The translations under genes were made by a program, and so were the position numbers. From the NCBI GenBank assembly GCA_907165275.2, contig OU015650.1, forward strand, positions 13,484,001-13,548,000: a stretch of DNA of 64,000 bases. The letters are read 5' to 3'. Of this stretch, positions 1 to 14,156 are shown in pieces. Positions within the stretch are counted from its first letter, which is position 1; every line of letters begins with the position of its first letter. This stretch comes from Zygaena filipendulae. Its lineage: Eukaryota > Arthropoda > Insecta > Lepidoptera > Zygaenidae. The notes under the pieces are model-generated. The model had not been told where the DNA came from and searched no databases. It saw nothing but the letters and a program-made list of their open reading frames with translations.

Positions 1-10
1 GTGTCGGCAG

Positions 11-933
<923 letters not shown>

Positions 934-2944
934 TGGCCCGCCGAGTGCCCCCGCCCGCCCCCGCCACCGCCCCCACCCCCGCCGTGACACTATCGGCGGC
1001 GCCGACCTGTGCTTATTCGGTTTTTAAACAGAAATACTTTCTACGCTTAAAAGTGCTAATTTTTTTTTTATAAAAAAATAAAATGAGTGTTGTAAAATAT
1101 CAATATTATATCCATACGTTCTTTATTCTTTATTTTATTTATTAATTTATGTCAGCATCTATGTATTTATAATGTAGTCTATTTAATTTACATTCAAAAA
1201 GCCACCAATTTAAATTAGTATATACCTACCTATACAACCGAAACGAAAATTCAAGCTTTAACTTAATTGGAGGCTTGAGATTACAGCACTTGCTCAACGA
1301 AACATGGCTTTCCATATCTCTCTAGGTATTGGCATGGACCAGGTGTCATTATTGTGGCCATACTTATTTCTTTCCGAAATATGTTACATGATATATCTAA
1401 AAGATTCAAATACAGTTCTTAGGCTCGTAAAAAAACGCAAATAAGTCATTAAAGTTTCGCTCATTTTCGTCTGTAAAGATTTGGGGGGAAAAAAATCTGA
1501 GCGCAAATAAAGTTGCTCATATTTTTAGCGATACTTTAAAACCGATTTCCGTGTTGAGACTCTAATGGGCTCACAATAGAAGATATCTATTATGTCTTTG
1601 GCTTACATTAATTTCAAACTGTTTAAAAGTCGTAATGTGCGTCGGTGTGAAGGGAAACCGATGTTCGGATATTATTATTACAAACTTACTTAATTTTGTA
1701 ATTAATTCAAACTTTCGTGTCGAAATATAACAAGGTTTAGCTCGAGCTATGTTTATAGTTAAAATACCTATATAAATATTAGAAGTAAATAATGAATAAA
1801 CATTAGATGCATAAAGTGTGATATTAGACAGTGAAAGATCCTCTCGAAACAGATTCTGGATTTTTGTTGGACGTTTTCAATTTACCATTCAATTTTTGGT
1901 TCATTACTGCAACATTTTAATTTTATTTTTGTTAGCGCTAATTTTATCGGTTGAGTTGCTATAGTGTTTTGTTATTTTGGAAGCAGCTAGTGTAACATGT
2001 CGAACAAGTTATACATATTATAAGTATTCCAAGCAGAAAAGTCAGAAAAGAAAAGTTTTTGCGATAAAAATATGTCAAATGTTTCACAGTGAAACTATTT
2101 AAAGACAATATTTATATGGACCGCCGTCTTCTACTGTCTACTATGCAGGTAATAGTAGAGTAGCTCAGCAATGATTTTTCCGCAACGCAAATAAAATGAA
2201 AATGTTGCAACAATTAGTATTGCTGTGGATTGTTTATATTAAAATATGTGGGTTGTTTATATTGTGTAATACTTCAGTTTCAGGAGGGATCAGTAATTAA
2301 AAGTCTATTTATAATTTTCATTACTTTGTTTTATTTTCAAAAACCTGTCCCGATCAATTATATTAAGAATAATTAAATAAATACTCTATCTAATAAGTAC
2401 TCTTCGAGATAAGAACTGGTTTAACAACAATTTTCGTGAGTTCCAGTTTTTAAAGAATTCAAATCGAAATCTAAATTCATACTATAAATAGTTATAGAAA
2501 TAGTATAACAGAAAAGTAGCTATTTACAATTTACGCTAGCTCCACATGGGTATTTTTTAAATTATTGGACAAATTTAATCTGCTACATAGAATTCATTTC
2601 ATGCAATATAATTAAACTCAAACAACCTCAGTGTGACTTAAATTAAATAAATCTTCTATGTACAATAATTTACACGAAAATTTTAAGTCCGCAATTTTTT
2701 TTTAATAATCTAACTAAGAAACACTGACGCAGTCACCAAACCTTTATACAACAACGTATTCGAATAGTGCGCCTACCAATCCAAGGTGTCTGTTGCCATA
2801 TTGAGAAAAGAAGAAGGCAAATGCTAGACAGACTGATGCAAGTTGACCTTTTCTAATAAGGTAACATTCAAATAGTTCTAACGTATAACTTCATACCTCC
2901 TGTCGTTTCATTTCGAACCTTTTTAAAGCGATCGATAGAAGAGT
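934..2944. other. Convergent 3'-3' intergenic region (cullin-4 / MIPEP)
   Basis: About 2 kb of AT-rich sequence lies between the two stop codons. It contains the cullin-4 3' UTR and presumably the MIPEP 3' UTR; a minus-strand AATAAA (TTTATT on the plus strand) lies at 2330-2335, about 610 bp after the MIPEP stop. No convincing reading frame, tRNA or recognisable mobile element was found. Confidence 0.55.
1077..1082 (+). terminator. Cullin-4 polyadenylation signal
   Basis: AATAAA sits about 145 bp after the cullin-4 stop codon, following a T/A-rich 3' untranslated stretch. Its position suits a normal 3' end. Usage is inferred. Confidence 0.5.
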
Positions 2945-5900
2945 TCATTTTTCTGCGATCTTAAAGACGGTATCCAGGTGCTCCTTGTGATAGTCCAGTT
3001 CGTCAACGAGCGCCATCGCTAAGGTTTCGGGCGTTATTTCTGTGCCTAAGTAGTCACGAAGTAAAATCTGTCAAAGAAATTGTAAAATCTTTACATGGTA
3101 TAAAACGAAGTCGCTTCCGCTGTCTGTTTCGCGATAAACTCAAAAACTACTGAACGAATTTTCATGCGGTTTTCACCAATAGATAGTGATTCACGTGTAA
3201 GGATTTATATCTATAGTTTTTTTCTGGAATGTCAAGTAGTATAAGAGCTGGAGGCCTTTCTGACAACAGTAAGTTTTTCAAGTTCTAAAAATGTCACGTA
3301 CAATGTGTAAAAAACAGGTATGTCTTATGTTTCTTAGTTCTCACATCACTACTTGTACATATTTTCTGTGCGTGAAAACTTAAAGGCTATTATGATTTAA
3401 ACATAGACCAACATGTTAACTTAGTTGTAAGTTTTCCAAAATAAATAAAATAATAATGGCGACCCTCCGCCCTCACCTGCGGGGCGACGGCGCCCCCGTG
3501 GCGCAGCAGCTGGCGGCGCAGCGCCTCGCCCGCGCTGCGGCTGAGCGGCGCGCGCTCGAAGTGCTCCTTCCAGATGCTCCAGGCGAGCGCGCGCGAGATC
3601 AGGTACGAGTAGTACTTGGCGCCGTACCCGACCAGGTGGCTGAAGCGGTGCTGCCACGCCTGCGCCCGCCCACCGACCGGTGGGGAACACAAGTTAATAA
3701 TAATAATAACACACACAACACACAGATCCATTTGATCCCACATTAAGCTATAAGCTTGTATCGTGGTCAGTGGAAACCAAGCAACATGTGGTATATACTA
3801 CATATTACATACATATACTATAGACCACCCAGATTGGAAATTGGAACCTTGTGTTCATCATACAAAGTCCACCCCCACTTGGAACCGAACCCGGCACGTT
3901 CCTTTGATCGTCCGGTCATCTAACTAGCGGAGTTCCCGCGGGAATTCCATATATAAAGGTAAAAGGTCACTGACTAAAGAAGAAATCTCGTAAACCTACG
4001 AAGCTGAAATTTGAAGGTGGATAGTTTATAGATAGAAGACGTCAGCTAAGATCGAGGATCGAGGAGCAGCTATTTCCTTGGGAACAAGTCCAGCTGCACA
4101 CGCACACGCACACGCACCGTGTTATCGACGTAGGGCAGGCCGTAGTACTGGCGCTGCACGTCGCGCAGCACGGCGCCGGTGCCGGCGGCCGGCGCGGGCG
4201 CGCCGTGGTAGCGCTGGTCCAGCGCCGAGTAGAACACCTGCAACCGGACAGCGTTATCAACGCATTCCCGAGGGGCCCAGCTTAGGGGCCCTCCATAATA
4301 TACGTCACACGATAAGGGGAGGGGTCATCGATGTCATTAAAGTATTGAAACGCAAAACTTCATCTGTATTCTTTACCGATAATTTTATAATTATGAAACA
4401 TACAGTGCAGTTTATGCTGATAAAAATTAAAAATAAAATACCTACTGTTGTTTTAATTTGATCAATTTTATAATATGTAAAATGTATGATGTCACACCAG
4501 AGCGATGGTGGCTGACAAATCTGCTCACCTGATAATGTGCGGGTGACCTGTGACAAGGACCGGGGGGAAATAGAAAAGTAAAATTCTTGTGACGTAATTT
4601 CTGCGTGCGTTCACAAAGGTCAGCACAACTGTTGGTGTGTGTGTAGTTGTTACCTGTAGCTGCATCTCGCTGGCCCCGAACAGGTACTTGGAGGCGCACA
4701 GCCGCTGCAGCATGTCCTCGGGCATGGGCTCGCGCGTCTGGAAGTGACGCGCGAAGCGGCGCACCACCTGGCGGAAAATCGACGGGTTTACTTGTATTTT
4801 ATAACATAATTTGTAAATATACAAGGTGTAACTTCAAACGAGTGACTTATTTTTTGAGCACCCAAGATGCTGACGCGCTGACGGATTAGGAGTTGTTCGA
4901 CGTTCCTTTCCTTTATTTAGCCGCTGACGCGCCGCCAAAACATATTTAAAGGTCACTCACCCCTGTAAAACCCACGTTTTATTTGAGGACCAGCGTGAGT
5001 TTCGGGATTACCGCGGGAATTATTTTTTCTAAAACAAAAGTAGCCTAAGTTACTCCTTATAACATCAGCTAGCTATCTGCCAGTGAACGTTCCGTTAAAA
5101 TCGGTCCAGCCATTTTAGAGTTAAGCCAGAACAAACAAACAGACAACGAGCAGTGCTCACCTGCGGGCTGCTCGCGAAGTACTCCATGAGCACGCTGGGC
5201 ACCTCGGCCAGGTCGGTGGGGCAGCGCGTGCCGGCCACGTGCTGGTGGCGCGCGCGGCCCAGCATGGAGTGCAGCGCGTGCCCCGCCTCGTGGAACAGGT
5301 TGTCCACCGCGCCCGGCGACAGCAGCGCGGGCCCCGAGCGGTGCCCGCCGCTCAGCGACAGCATCACCACCACGATCGGGTTCTGCCGACCACGCCGACG
5401 GTTAAGCCATGCATCCAGACCTGTCTCTGGCTCTCCATCAATCGAACTTATCGGCTTAGCTGTCACACCAAGATATGCAGTATATATTATACCTATAAGG
5501 TGCACAATAATGGTACACCAGCAGTAGATATTATGTGCTATGATAAATAAAGCTTTCTTTCAAGCACCACCTCTTATCTGGGTCACCATAAGATCAGACC
5601 TGGCTTCGTGGTCACCGTTTCTTAGCTTGGATAGTGGCGACATAGTATTTTTAATTTTATGGTCGATTAATGTATTAGAAGCGATCAAGGGGGCTGCCCC
5701 TTAGCCAAGTCCTTAAAACAATCGTCCAATCAAAAGTTCAATTTTTCGTGACCACATGACGTAAGGATAAATTCTTTAGTTTTCTATGGCAATAAAGATT
5801 ATTATAGACTGTCAACTTGGCTAAGGGAGCAGTGTAGGTAGGGCGGGCAAGTGTCACAGACCTGGTAGGTGCCGTCGGGCAGCAGCTTCCCGCCGCGGAT

Positions 5901-8900
5901 GGTGAAGTGGCAGTCCTGGTGCGGCTTGCCGGGCCGCTCGTACAGGTCGCAGTACACGTGCCCCAGCAGGCCCTCGCGCTCGTGCACCACCGCCAGCTTG
6001 TACACGTCCGGGGCCCACGACTCGCCTGCACACAAACATCTACTATACACCACGAGCTCATTATACCGGGAACTCTATGTTGTATTCAAATAAAACATAG
6101 AAAAAAGACAACAGTAACATGTCAAGAAAGTGCACTCTTATATCGACTGGTGTAGCCACAGGAAATGTAGCTTTTTAACGCATGTGTTTTTCTGTCTACA
6201 TGTACAGTCACCAGCACCAATATGAATACATTTTGGTCAGAATTTGACCTCTATTACTATTGCAATAAGATTCAATGACTGTCAAAGTGTATACATATTT
6301 CTACAGCTGACTGTACTATAAAAAGTGGCATAAAACAGAACCGTCGTCATGAATGGAAATGAAAAATACCAAAGAGAATATTAGTAATAACATGTCTGAA
6401 ATAAACATTAACTTGAGCCAAAGAAATTTGCCAGTAATTAAATACAATTATTTACAAAAAAAAAAGATCTTTTATTTTTTACATAATATGCATAACAGAA
6501 TAATAATTTTAACTTTAAACCAGGTAACTGAGTGTATCTCATTACCCTCAAATGGAACTGTGACTATCTTCAAGACAACAGCAACATACCTGGCAACATC
6601 TCCTCTGACTTCAGACTGATGCCATACAATTCTTGGCAGAGCATATTGAGACCCTCCATACAGCCACCCAACGAGAAGTATGGACTGAAGTCTGTATTGT
6701 CCACATTGAGCAGTCGAGTCTTGGCCTTGTGGGTGAAGTACGGGGTGTCCCAGCACATGAGCTTGTCCTGGTACGGAGTTTCCTTTCTCTTCATCCTCAG
6801 CATGGCCTCAAAGTCAACATTGGCCCTGTCATGAAGGTGATCTGACAGTACGTCTAAGAACTGACGTACATTGGCTGCAGTCTCCATTGTGCTCGCCTTT
6901 ATTGCCCTGTAAAGTGGAAAAACTTATGCTTAAACCATTTCACAACAATTTATGTCTATTAAGATCAAATTTAATCCAAATCTAAAACTGGGCCATTCTT
7001 GATTAACCTCGCAACAAGCTCTCGAGTAGTGTCCTCACTTCATTATGATAAAGATGTGTTTGTCTTTATTTCACGTTCCAGCAGATCAATATGAGCTTTT
7101 GCACAGCAATATTGCACAGATTGCGAGGGAATGGAATGGGCAATCACGTCAGGAAACAGTTTTGTTTCATTCATGAAATTACTCATTAGTCTTTGGGCTG
7201 GATTATAATTATAGTTAGTGCTAGCTATTCCACGCAGTTTCACACGCGTCAATTAATTCCTATAAAGCGTCTACCTGCCAAGTTCCAGTTTCATCGGTCA
7301 AGTAGTTTTAGAGATTTCAGTGAGCCGGTGGGTACAGACCCGCCGTCTCAGCCGCAACAGGTACACTTTTGAATCCGTCCGCTCAAGCTCAGCTATTCTC
7401 TATTATTAGTGTCAGGGTGTGTGTGGACACGACTGGACAGGCAGTGGGACCGTAGGGCCGTGGGACCGTGGGACCGTGGGACGGCAGGCGGCACCTGTCC
7501 GCGTAGCACTGGAACCCGCACACGGTGGCCATGTCGTGGCGGGCGTCGAGCGCGGCGGCCAGCAGCCGCTCCTGGCCCGCGTCGGGCGCCAGGTACAGCC
7601 GGTAGGCGGCCTCGCGCGCGCTCGCCTCGCCGCACTCCGCGTACACGCCGTTCACTACGATGCTGTCGCCCTCCGTGCTGAAACTGTGAGATGGAATAGA
7701 TTGGCACCGTTGCGATTTATGCTCGGGTAATCATCACATAAAAACCGGTGTTAAGGTCCGTTTATACACTGTGGCGACCCCTATGCCACAAGTCACGAAC
7801 TACAACGAAGTGACGAGTACTAAGTCCTGAATCGCGCTAACGAAGTTTTCACACTGCACTGCATATATACGACCTCCGACGATCTACAGTTGGAGCAGCG
7901 GTTCCTCGGGCATATAACCTCGCCCGGCGGGAAGCTTCCCCTTTGGTGGCGGTCGAGCCATATACCCATCCTGCTCCCGCTACAGTATCTACAGACATTG
8001 AGCGTGCCAGACACTTTCCGTGACAGACACCAAAAGATACCGTTTATTTACATCTGAGCATGCTAGACACGTACATATTAGGGCAGAAACCGACAGACAC
8101 GACACACCCTCATACACCACATACAAAAGACTTCTGCATGGTTCTGATTGTTTATCGTGACATTGAACTGCTTAGCAACAATAATCCCACCACTAGGCAA
8201 GTATTTGGTTATTTATTTATTTATTTTGACGAAAGTATATATTAGTCTTGCTGATGTCTTCTCAATGTAAATGTAAAATTTTGGAATTTTTGAAATATGC
8301 AGATTGTGTACAACTGGTTTTCTTACGGTCGACATTGAAAATCAGCGTCGCGGGACTTTTACCTAGTTCCACAGTATAGGTATGCTCAGTGGCAGATATA
8401 TTCTTCGTTAGTTTAAGCCTTAAGCCACACGCCTATTCTAAATTTCGAATCTATACATTTAAAAAAGACATTAAAAAGATTGAAGTGTATATTTGTTAAC
8501 AGCTTTTCACTAAATGCATATGAAAGTATATACGGTACACATAAAAAAAACATTTTTTTTTATTTTTCACTGTCTGTCTGTCTGTCTGTTTGTTTCGGCT
8601 AATCTCTGAAACGGGTGAACCGATTGTAACAGCTAGAACTCTCACTGGCAGATAGCTGATGTTATAAGGAGTAACTTAAACTACTTTTTAACCTGAAATT
8701 CCTGCGGAATCTCTGAAATTAAAGCGGGTGAAATCGCGGGGCACAGCAAGTTATTAATAAGATAAGTAAAATAGAGGTGAACGTTAGTGGACTCACAACT
8801 GGCGCACGTTGCTCGGCACGGCGGCGCGCGGCACGCGGCGGGCCCGCGCGGCGCCCGCCATGAACCGCTGGCCCGTCTGCAGGATGCGGTCGTTGAGCGC

Positions 8901-10861
8901 CACCACGCGCCGGCGCGCCGCCTCCTCCAGCTGGATGCCGCTCTGCTCGAAGTCGAACAGGAACAGCCGCGCCAGGTGCTCGTCGCCCGACGTGCCGCGC
9001 CTCACCGAGTCGCGCAGCGCTTCGTACAACCCTTTGTGCGTGTTCAATCTGAACAAATACAACTTTACAATGACAGCACTGCAGCACCATCGGTGTAGAG
9101 TGGTAAGTAAACCTGACTGCTGGAGTCTGGGTGTGAAGTGTATTCATGATATGTATTTATAAGAAAAAGTATAATCATAAGTACAGATTATATCAGTTTT
9201 CTGGTGGCCATATTACAAGAGTAGCTTTGTTTGGGACCAGATAGTGTGGTGTTATAATATCCAACGATTATAAATTATAATCATACTTCTATGTGGATCG
9301 AGAGAAGGACATTATTTGAAGGGTATAATTACTTCTCCACTACACCGCTGACGCTGATGCATGCGTCTTCGGCGGCACTCGCATAGTGCGACTGCGGATG
9401 CGCTATTCTCACAAACTCAGCCAGGTCGGCGACCTTGCACAGCGTGTCCGAGAGCTCGTCGAAGATCTCGACCATTGGCCGGCTGGGGTTGGATGTCGCC
9501 TCCTCGATCAGCCGGTCGGTGGCTGCGATGGCTTGCTCCTTCAACAGGTAGAAACCTTCGAACGTCGCCAGTTCTGGCTTGTTGAAGAGACCCTGGTGAG
9601 AAATAATAATAATAAATTTAAGTTTATAAGTTAACTTTGTAGTGCTATGGCTCTAAGCAATGAATGTAGTGTAATTCTGACACACATAATATTTAATCTA
9701 TATCTATACTGATATTATAAAGAGCAAAAGTTTGTGAGTTTGTGACGTAGGGGGTAATCTCTGGATCTACTGGACTGATTCTGAAAATTCTTTCACTCAT
9801 AGAAACCTACAGTGATCCTGAGTGTCATAGAGTACTTTTTATTCCGGAATTCCCGCAGGAACTCCGAATTTCCCGCGGGTAAAACCACAACGGAACAATT
9901 ACCGATTTTATACGAAGCTAAAGTGATCCTGAGTGACATAGAGTACTTTTTATTGCGGAATTCCCGCGGAAAATTCGAAATTACCGCGGGTGAAACCGCA
10001 GGGGTCAGCTAGTATAATATAAAACATTTACTACCCTACATACTGCAAAAAATAAATTAATAAATAACAAGCATTCGTTATGCTATTACAAAAAAAGGTT
10101 CTATTTTGCACCACATGAAAATAATATGATTCATCCAATCCAGTAAAGTTCAGTATCTCAATTTAAATTGGAAAGGAAAAATTCATTTAAACATAACATT
10201 CAAGCTGTTAAAGGACCGTGGACAATGGATGGGAACTGTGTAGATGGATGGATGAAAGTAGGTGATTGTGAACTTTCAAGACTTGTACACATGTGTAGAG
10301 ATGAAAGTACATATTGTATGTATGGGTGTCTATGAATGTGGGTACTTATGTAATAATTTTATTCATTAATCATGATAGTGTGGCAGCATATTGCGATCAG
10401 ACTATTAAAATTACTGAGTTAATTAGAATTAACTCAGTAATTTTAATACTCAGTAAATGTAATCGAATAACAGAAATGGTGATTGGTATAGCTTGTCTAA
10501 ACTAAAATGATGCGCCCCACTACTTAATTAGCAGTCCTAAATGTGTGAGATCATGATGCGTTTATTTGTTTAGATAAAGGTTCTTAACCTATGCCTACCT
10601 AGACCTTAATGTACTCTAAATCTATTGATGTATTAATAATATCTCTTTAATAGTGTGAGTGTGGCTACAGTATTGCGCACTTGTGATGAATAGACAGGCC
10701 AGATTTATACTCACAGTCCTCTCCCTCAAAGATTCAAACATAGGTCTTGAATTAGGTCTAGTGTTGAATGCTGTGGCTAAGGGTGACCAAGTGCTGACAC
10801 ACCGGTGGGTACGCCGTCTCCGCCCTAATCGTAGCACCCATAGTGGATTTAACAACTTCAT
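2945..10861 (-). CDS. MIPEP: Mitochondrial intermediate peptidase (M3 family), complete, 11 exons
   Basis: Coding exons on the complement, 5' to 3': 10861-10715, 9592-9333, 9048-8797, 7683-7495, 6906-6590, 6025-5862, 5382-5161, 4767-4654, 4237-4118, 3659-3477, 3067-2945. All introns are GT-AG and all phases agree, giving 696 aa (human MIPEP is about 713). The N-terminus [20 protein letters not shown] is an arginine-rich matrix-targeting presequence. The M3 metallopeptidase motif HEAGH is at residues 474-478, with the third zinc ligand Glu about 503 in CPTDLAE. The family landmarks [26 protein letters not shown] and HFTIRGG are all present. In the matrix the enzyme removes an octapeptide from imported precursors after the first MPP cleavage. 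An acceptor-like TTTTTACAG directly upstream of the ATG suggests an untranslated first exon. Exon 6906-6590 is AT-rich while most other exons are GC-rich. Confidence 0.93.
3106..3245. repeat. Dispersed lepidopteran repeat, G-rich-tail family fragment
   Basis: The segment reads as an 'aaaacgaagtcgctt...ctgtctgtt..gcgataaactcaaaaac' module with a 'gcggttttcaccaatagatag' core. The same module recurs at about 12220-12405, 23276-23452, 48695-48850 and 50440-50640, usually followed by the 'ggaattcccgcgggaactc' tail. It lies in the last MIPEP intron. The class (SINE or LINE-end-like) was not assigned. Confidence 0.55.
9714..10017 (+). repeat. Dispersed repeat with tandemly duplicated tail
   Basis: This is a member of the family ending in 'ggaattcccgcgg..ctccgaaattaccgcgggtgaaaccgc..cagctagta'. 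Its last ~110 bp ('agtgatcctgagtg...cggaattcccgc...') is present twice in tandem. It lies in the first MIPEP intron. Related copies occur throughout the window in both orientations. Confidence 0.6.
10403..10448. repeat. Perfect 22-bp-arm hairpin
   Basis: The arms are 10403-10424 and 10427-10448, perfect reverse complements separated by only AG. The core of the left arm is TACTGAGTTAATT. It lies in MIPEP intron 1 and is AT-rich. It may be a remnant of a fold-back element or a cruciform-forming site. Confidence 0.8.
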
Positions 10862-10905
10862 ATTTACTGTAAAAATAGGAACATCATATTATAGTTTATA
10901 CACTG

Positions 10906-11100
10906 TAATCTATACTAATATAATAAAGAGGTAAAGTTTGTGACGTTGTGACGTTGTAGGGAGTAATCTTTGGATCTACTGAACTGATTTTGAAAATTCT
11001 TTTACCAATAGAATGCTAGTGTTCCGGAGTGTCACAGAGTATTTCTTATCCCAGAATTACCACAGGAACTCCAAAATAAGTTCGGGTTAACCTACAGCAC
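10906..11100 (+). repeat. Degenerate copy of the 'ggaattcccgcggg' dispersed repeat
   Basis: It starts with a 'tactaatataataaag' head and continues through 'ggatctactgaactgattttgaaaattcttt' to a decayed 'ccagaattaccacaggaactcc' tail. It matches the copy at 9714 but is more diverged. It lies just upstream of the MIPEP start. Confidence 0.5.
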
Positions 11101-12219
11101 CTATTATCTATAGTCACATAATCTATAGTACATAATATGCATAGTTTGATGCAAACATAGATCAACAAAAACTATTGTAAATGGAGATTAATTTTCAAAA
11201 TATTATACAATATTGGGCCATTAAGTACTTGAAACACCCAAATCTAACTGGTTTGTGAATATTCAAATAAAGTCAATTTTTGCTACGGAATGATATAATT
11301 TCTTAAAGTCCCAAAACTGAACTCAATAATTATAGTTTCTAACAATTTAATTTTTAAATTTAATACCTAGTCGTGTAAATAGAAAAAAAATGAGTTAACG
11401 AGTATTGATGATTGAGCAACACTAATGGCATAATTCATAAATGCCACATTAAACTTAAGACTCCTCTCCTTAAGCCTGGAGTGCAGGCTAGGTAGAGACG
11501 TGGTAGACCAAAGACTCTTTGGCAAAGAGTATAAAACCATTGGACAAGACTTATGTGATTCTGTGGCACTTTGTGGTGCAGCCTTTGCAGTCAAAAATGG
11601 TGATATTTTTTAAATTTTTCGTTACCTTTACTATTCACTAGTATCTAGGTTATCATCAAGCATCCCAAAATGTGTAAAATAATGCAGGGAAATATGAAAT
11701 GAGTAGGTCCGTGCGGTAAACAATCATACTTACTGGTTTGTGTCTCAGGTTTATGTATAAATTGATTGTGTAAAAAACATTTAATTGTTAGAATTGTACT
11801 TCCACAAACGAACAAACATAAAATTCGAGAAATTAATTTACTATTAGTATCAAATTCACAGATCACTATTCAAAACTATAATCTAATTACTTTCGTAAAA
11901 CCCTGCGGGATAAAATTAAAAATTAAAATTATTGTTTGAATTTTGAACCGAAGATTCGATTAATCAACAAGTCGATTTCTTGACGATTTTTTTTTGTGTC
12001 GGTATCGATATTACATCCTAAAACGATTTTTAGATGACATTTTTTCTGTTTTGAAGTCACTACTACATCACTACATAGCATAGCATACCCAGTCTAACGC
12101 AACTAGGAACAAATTAAATTTTGTTCGTATTTAGCACTCATTTTTTTTTAATTTTTTTTTTTCATGGTATCAAAGATAAAACGTAGTGATTACCTTCTCT
12201 CTGAGCATACCTACATAGA

Positions 12220-12405
12220 ATAAAACAAAGTCGCTTCCCGCTGTCTGTTTGTGTCTGTGCCTATGCATGCCAAGATTTTTAAAAATACACAATGCATTTT
12301 GATGCGGTTTTTTAATAGATAGAGTGAGTCAAGAGGAAGGTTTATACGTATAGTTTATCCTGGAATTACTACGGGAACTCTGAAATTACCGCGGGAACAG
12401 ATTGT
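12220..12405 (+). repeat. Dispersed repeat copy ('aaaacaaagtcgcttcccgctgtctgt')
   Basis: It has the same module order as the copies at 3106, 23276, 48695 and 50440, and ends in a decayed 'ggaattactacgggaactctgaaattaccgcgggaaca' tail. Confidence 0.55.
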
Positions 12406-13532
12406 TTAAAATAGAGGAATTTTTATTTCAATTTTACAAAACAAAAAATGTTTTTGAATTTACGCGCTGAAACGCTAGCCACCATGCTTTCAAGTTTCAG
12501 CTCGTGACGTCACTCGGTTAGTAAACAATACCACTAGTGACTGTGAAAGTGATAGTGTGTTCCGATATAATATAGTGGGAGCACTGTTCAGTTGATATAG
12601 CTTATCTAAACGAACAGCTTTGACATTATACCTTACAGTGCTCGCAGTGTAAAAAATTTAACTATAAAATTCACATTTTATTTTATAAAAAAAGCCGCCC
12701 TTTGGAGCCACTTAATACTTCCTGTTTTATAAGTTTTTAGTCTCTGTATTGATTGTGATGCTCAATATAGTGTTTTTCATTGATTTCATTGATTCATTTA
12801 TTGACGTTTCTCCATCGTTTCTCATAAACTTTTTTCGAAATCTATCTTATACATGGTTTTTTATACTTTTCAATATACCCTATTACTTAATTTGTGAGAA
12901 GGCTGTTTGATCAGTTTCCTTCTCCCCCCCGTGGCTCTGTAACAGGCAAAAGAAATAAAAAAAATACGTTTGTTATCTGTGCTCTTGACTAGTCAATCAA
13001 AAGATCCTGAGCTGTGGGCGGCGACTGCGAATATCTTAAAAAAAATATTGTTATTTTTTATATTTATTATTTTAAATATAAACTCTTATAAACAAATCTT
13101 TTTGATCCTGATTTTTGAATTGATTTAATAAAATAATAATAATTTTTCATTTATTTTGATCGACGGATCGTTAGTAAGTCATTGAACTACGATTCGATTT
13201 TTAAATCGATCTTTTCCAGAAACAATTCCTAATTTAAATAATAATAAATTAAAATTTATTATTAGCGTTAACCTTTAAAATTTCATACGATTTACAATTT
13301 AAGTAAAAAATAGTAAGTATAGGTTTTGGTTTTGGTTCAGGCGTACATCCCCTTTGTTTGTTATAACACCGATTGATTTCTTTTTCGACGAATCCGGTTT
13401 TTGGCGCAACCAGAGAGAAGGTAATCACTACGTGGGCGCAAAACAATACATAGCTGTCAGAGTGAAAATTAACCTTGCTTCGGAGATGGTTGTTGGTTGC
13501 TGCACTCTGAGCCACGGAACGGGTGAAACTAC

Positions 13533-13552
13533 ACTCTGACAGCTGTCAGAGT
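13533..13552. repeat. Perfect 20-bp palindrome
   Basis: ACTCTGACAGCTGTCAGAGT is self-complementary over 20 bp, centred on CAGCTG. Its right half plus flank (agctgtcagagt.aaa) also occurs at 13452-13467. The 'gccac.gaacgggt' phrase is duplicated too, so the palindrome sits in a short, diverged tandem duplication about 600 bp upstream of the HDAC6 reading frame. Confidence 0.85.
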
Positions 13553-14156
13553 AAAATTTCACCAAGCCACAGAACGGGTACAGAGCGCGTTCGAGCTATG
13601 TCTAGTTAATCTGAGCGTTCGAGTGCATTCGTGCGAATCCACGGAACGCGCCTATTTTCTTTGCTCACAAAAAATGACAAGACAACATGCGCCTCAGCCT
13701 CAAAACTCAAATCTGCTCAAATCTGTGCTCAAATCTTTGAAATTACTTTATAAATTACTGTGTGTTTTGATTATTCACTTAACATTATGGTTAGTAATCC
13801 AGTATTCATATAAACCATCGCTATGCAAAACGTTTGTCGCCAGCCGCCAGAAAGTACAAAAGCTGCTTGCTACGGAGAGGAGATGACTAAATTAGCGCTG
13901 TTACCGGTTTACCTTAGATTCAACCTTAAAAGGAAAGTTTATGTCACTCTTCTATGACCAAATCCTATGTCTACAATTTGGTTGTTATTTGTTTTATTAC
14001 TGCTTTATAACATCGATGAAGAAATCTTTAAAATTGTAAACACCCACTTTCAAACAATAACTTCTGCCTGCTTCTTCTTCTGCCTACAGCCCTACACATT
14101 GCGAAACGGAAGCTAAGTGGAAAGTAACACCTACGTCACGTAGTTGACACACCTCT

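Larger units (their letters stand above)
10862..14156. other. Divergent MIPEP-HDAC6 intergenic / promoter region
   Basis: About 3.3 kb separates the two start codons, which face away from each other. It should hold both promoters. Visible items are a TATCGATA site at 12003-12010, two copies of the 23-bp motif (12181-12203 and 13411-13433), a dispersed repeat at about 12220-12405, a TGACGTCA site near 12508, and the 20-bp palindrome at 13533. No convincing coding exon was recognised. Short frames at 13249-13886 have no detectable family features. Confidence 0.5.

Noticed and set aside
3456..3746. Long GC-rich frames on both strands over MIPEP, HDAC6 and PAL exons
   Set aside because: These are shadow frames opposite or offset from real GC-rich exons; only the frames matching family motifs and splice phases were kept.
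3870..3930. tRNA-like B box on the minus strand (gggttcggttcc)
   Set aside because: No A box, cloverleaf or anticodon arm could be assembled. At most this is a tRNA-derived SINE remnant.
11367..11594. 75-residue minus-strand frame in the MIPEP/HDAC6 spacer
   Set aside because: No domain, no plausible splice partner and no repeat support; indistinguishable from chance.
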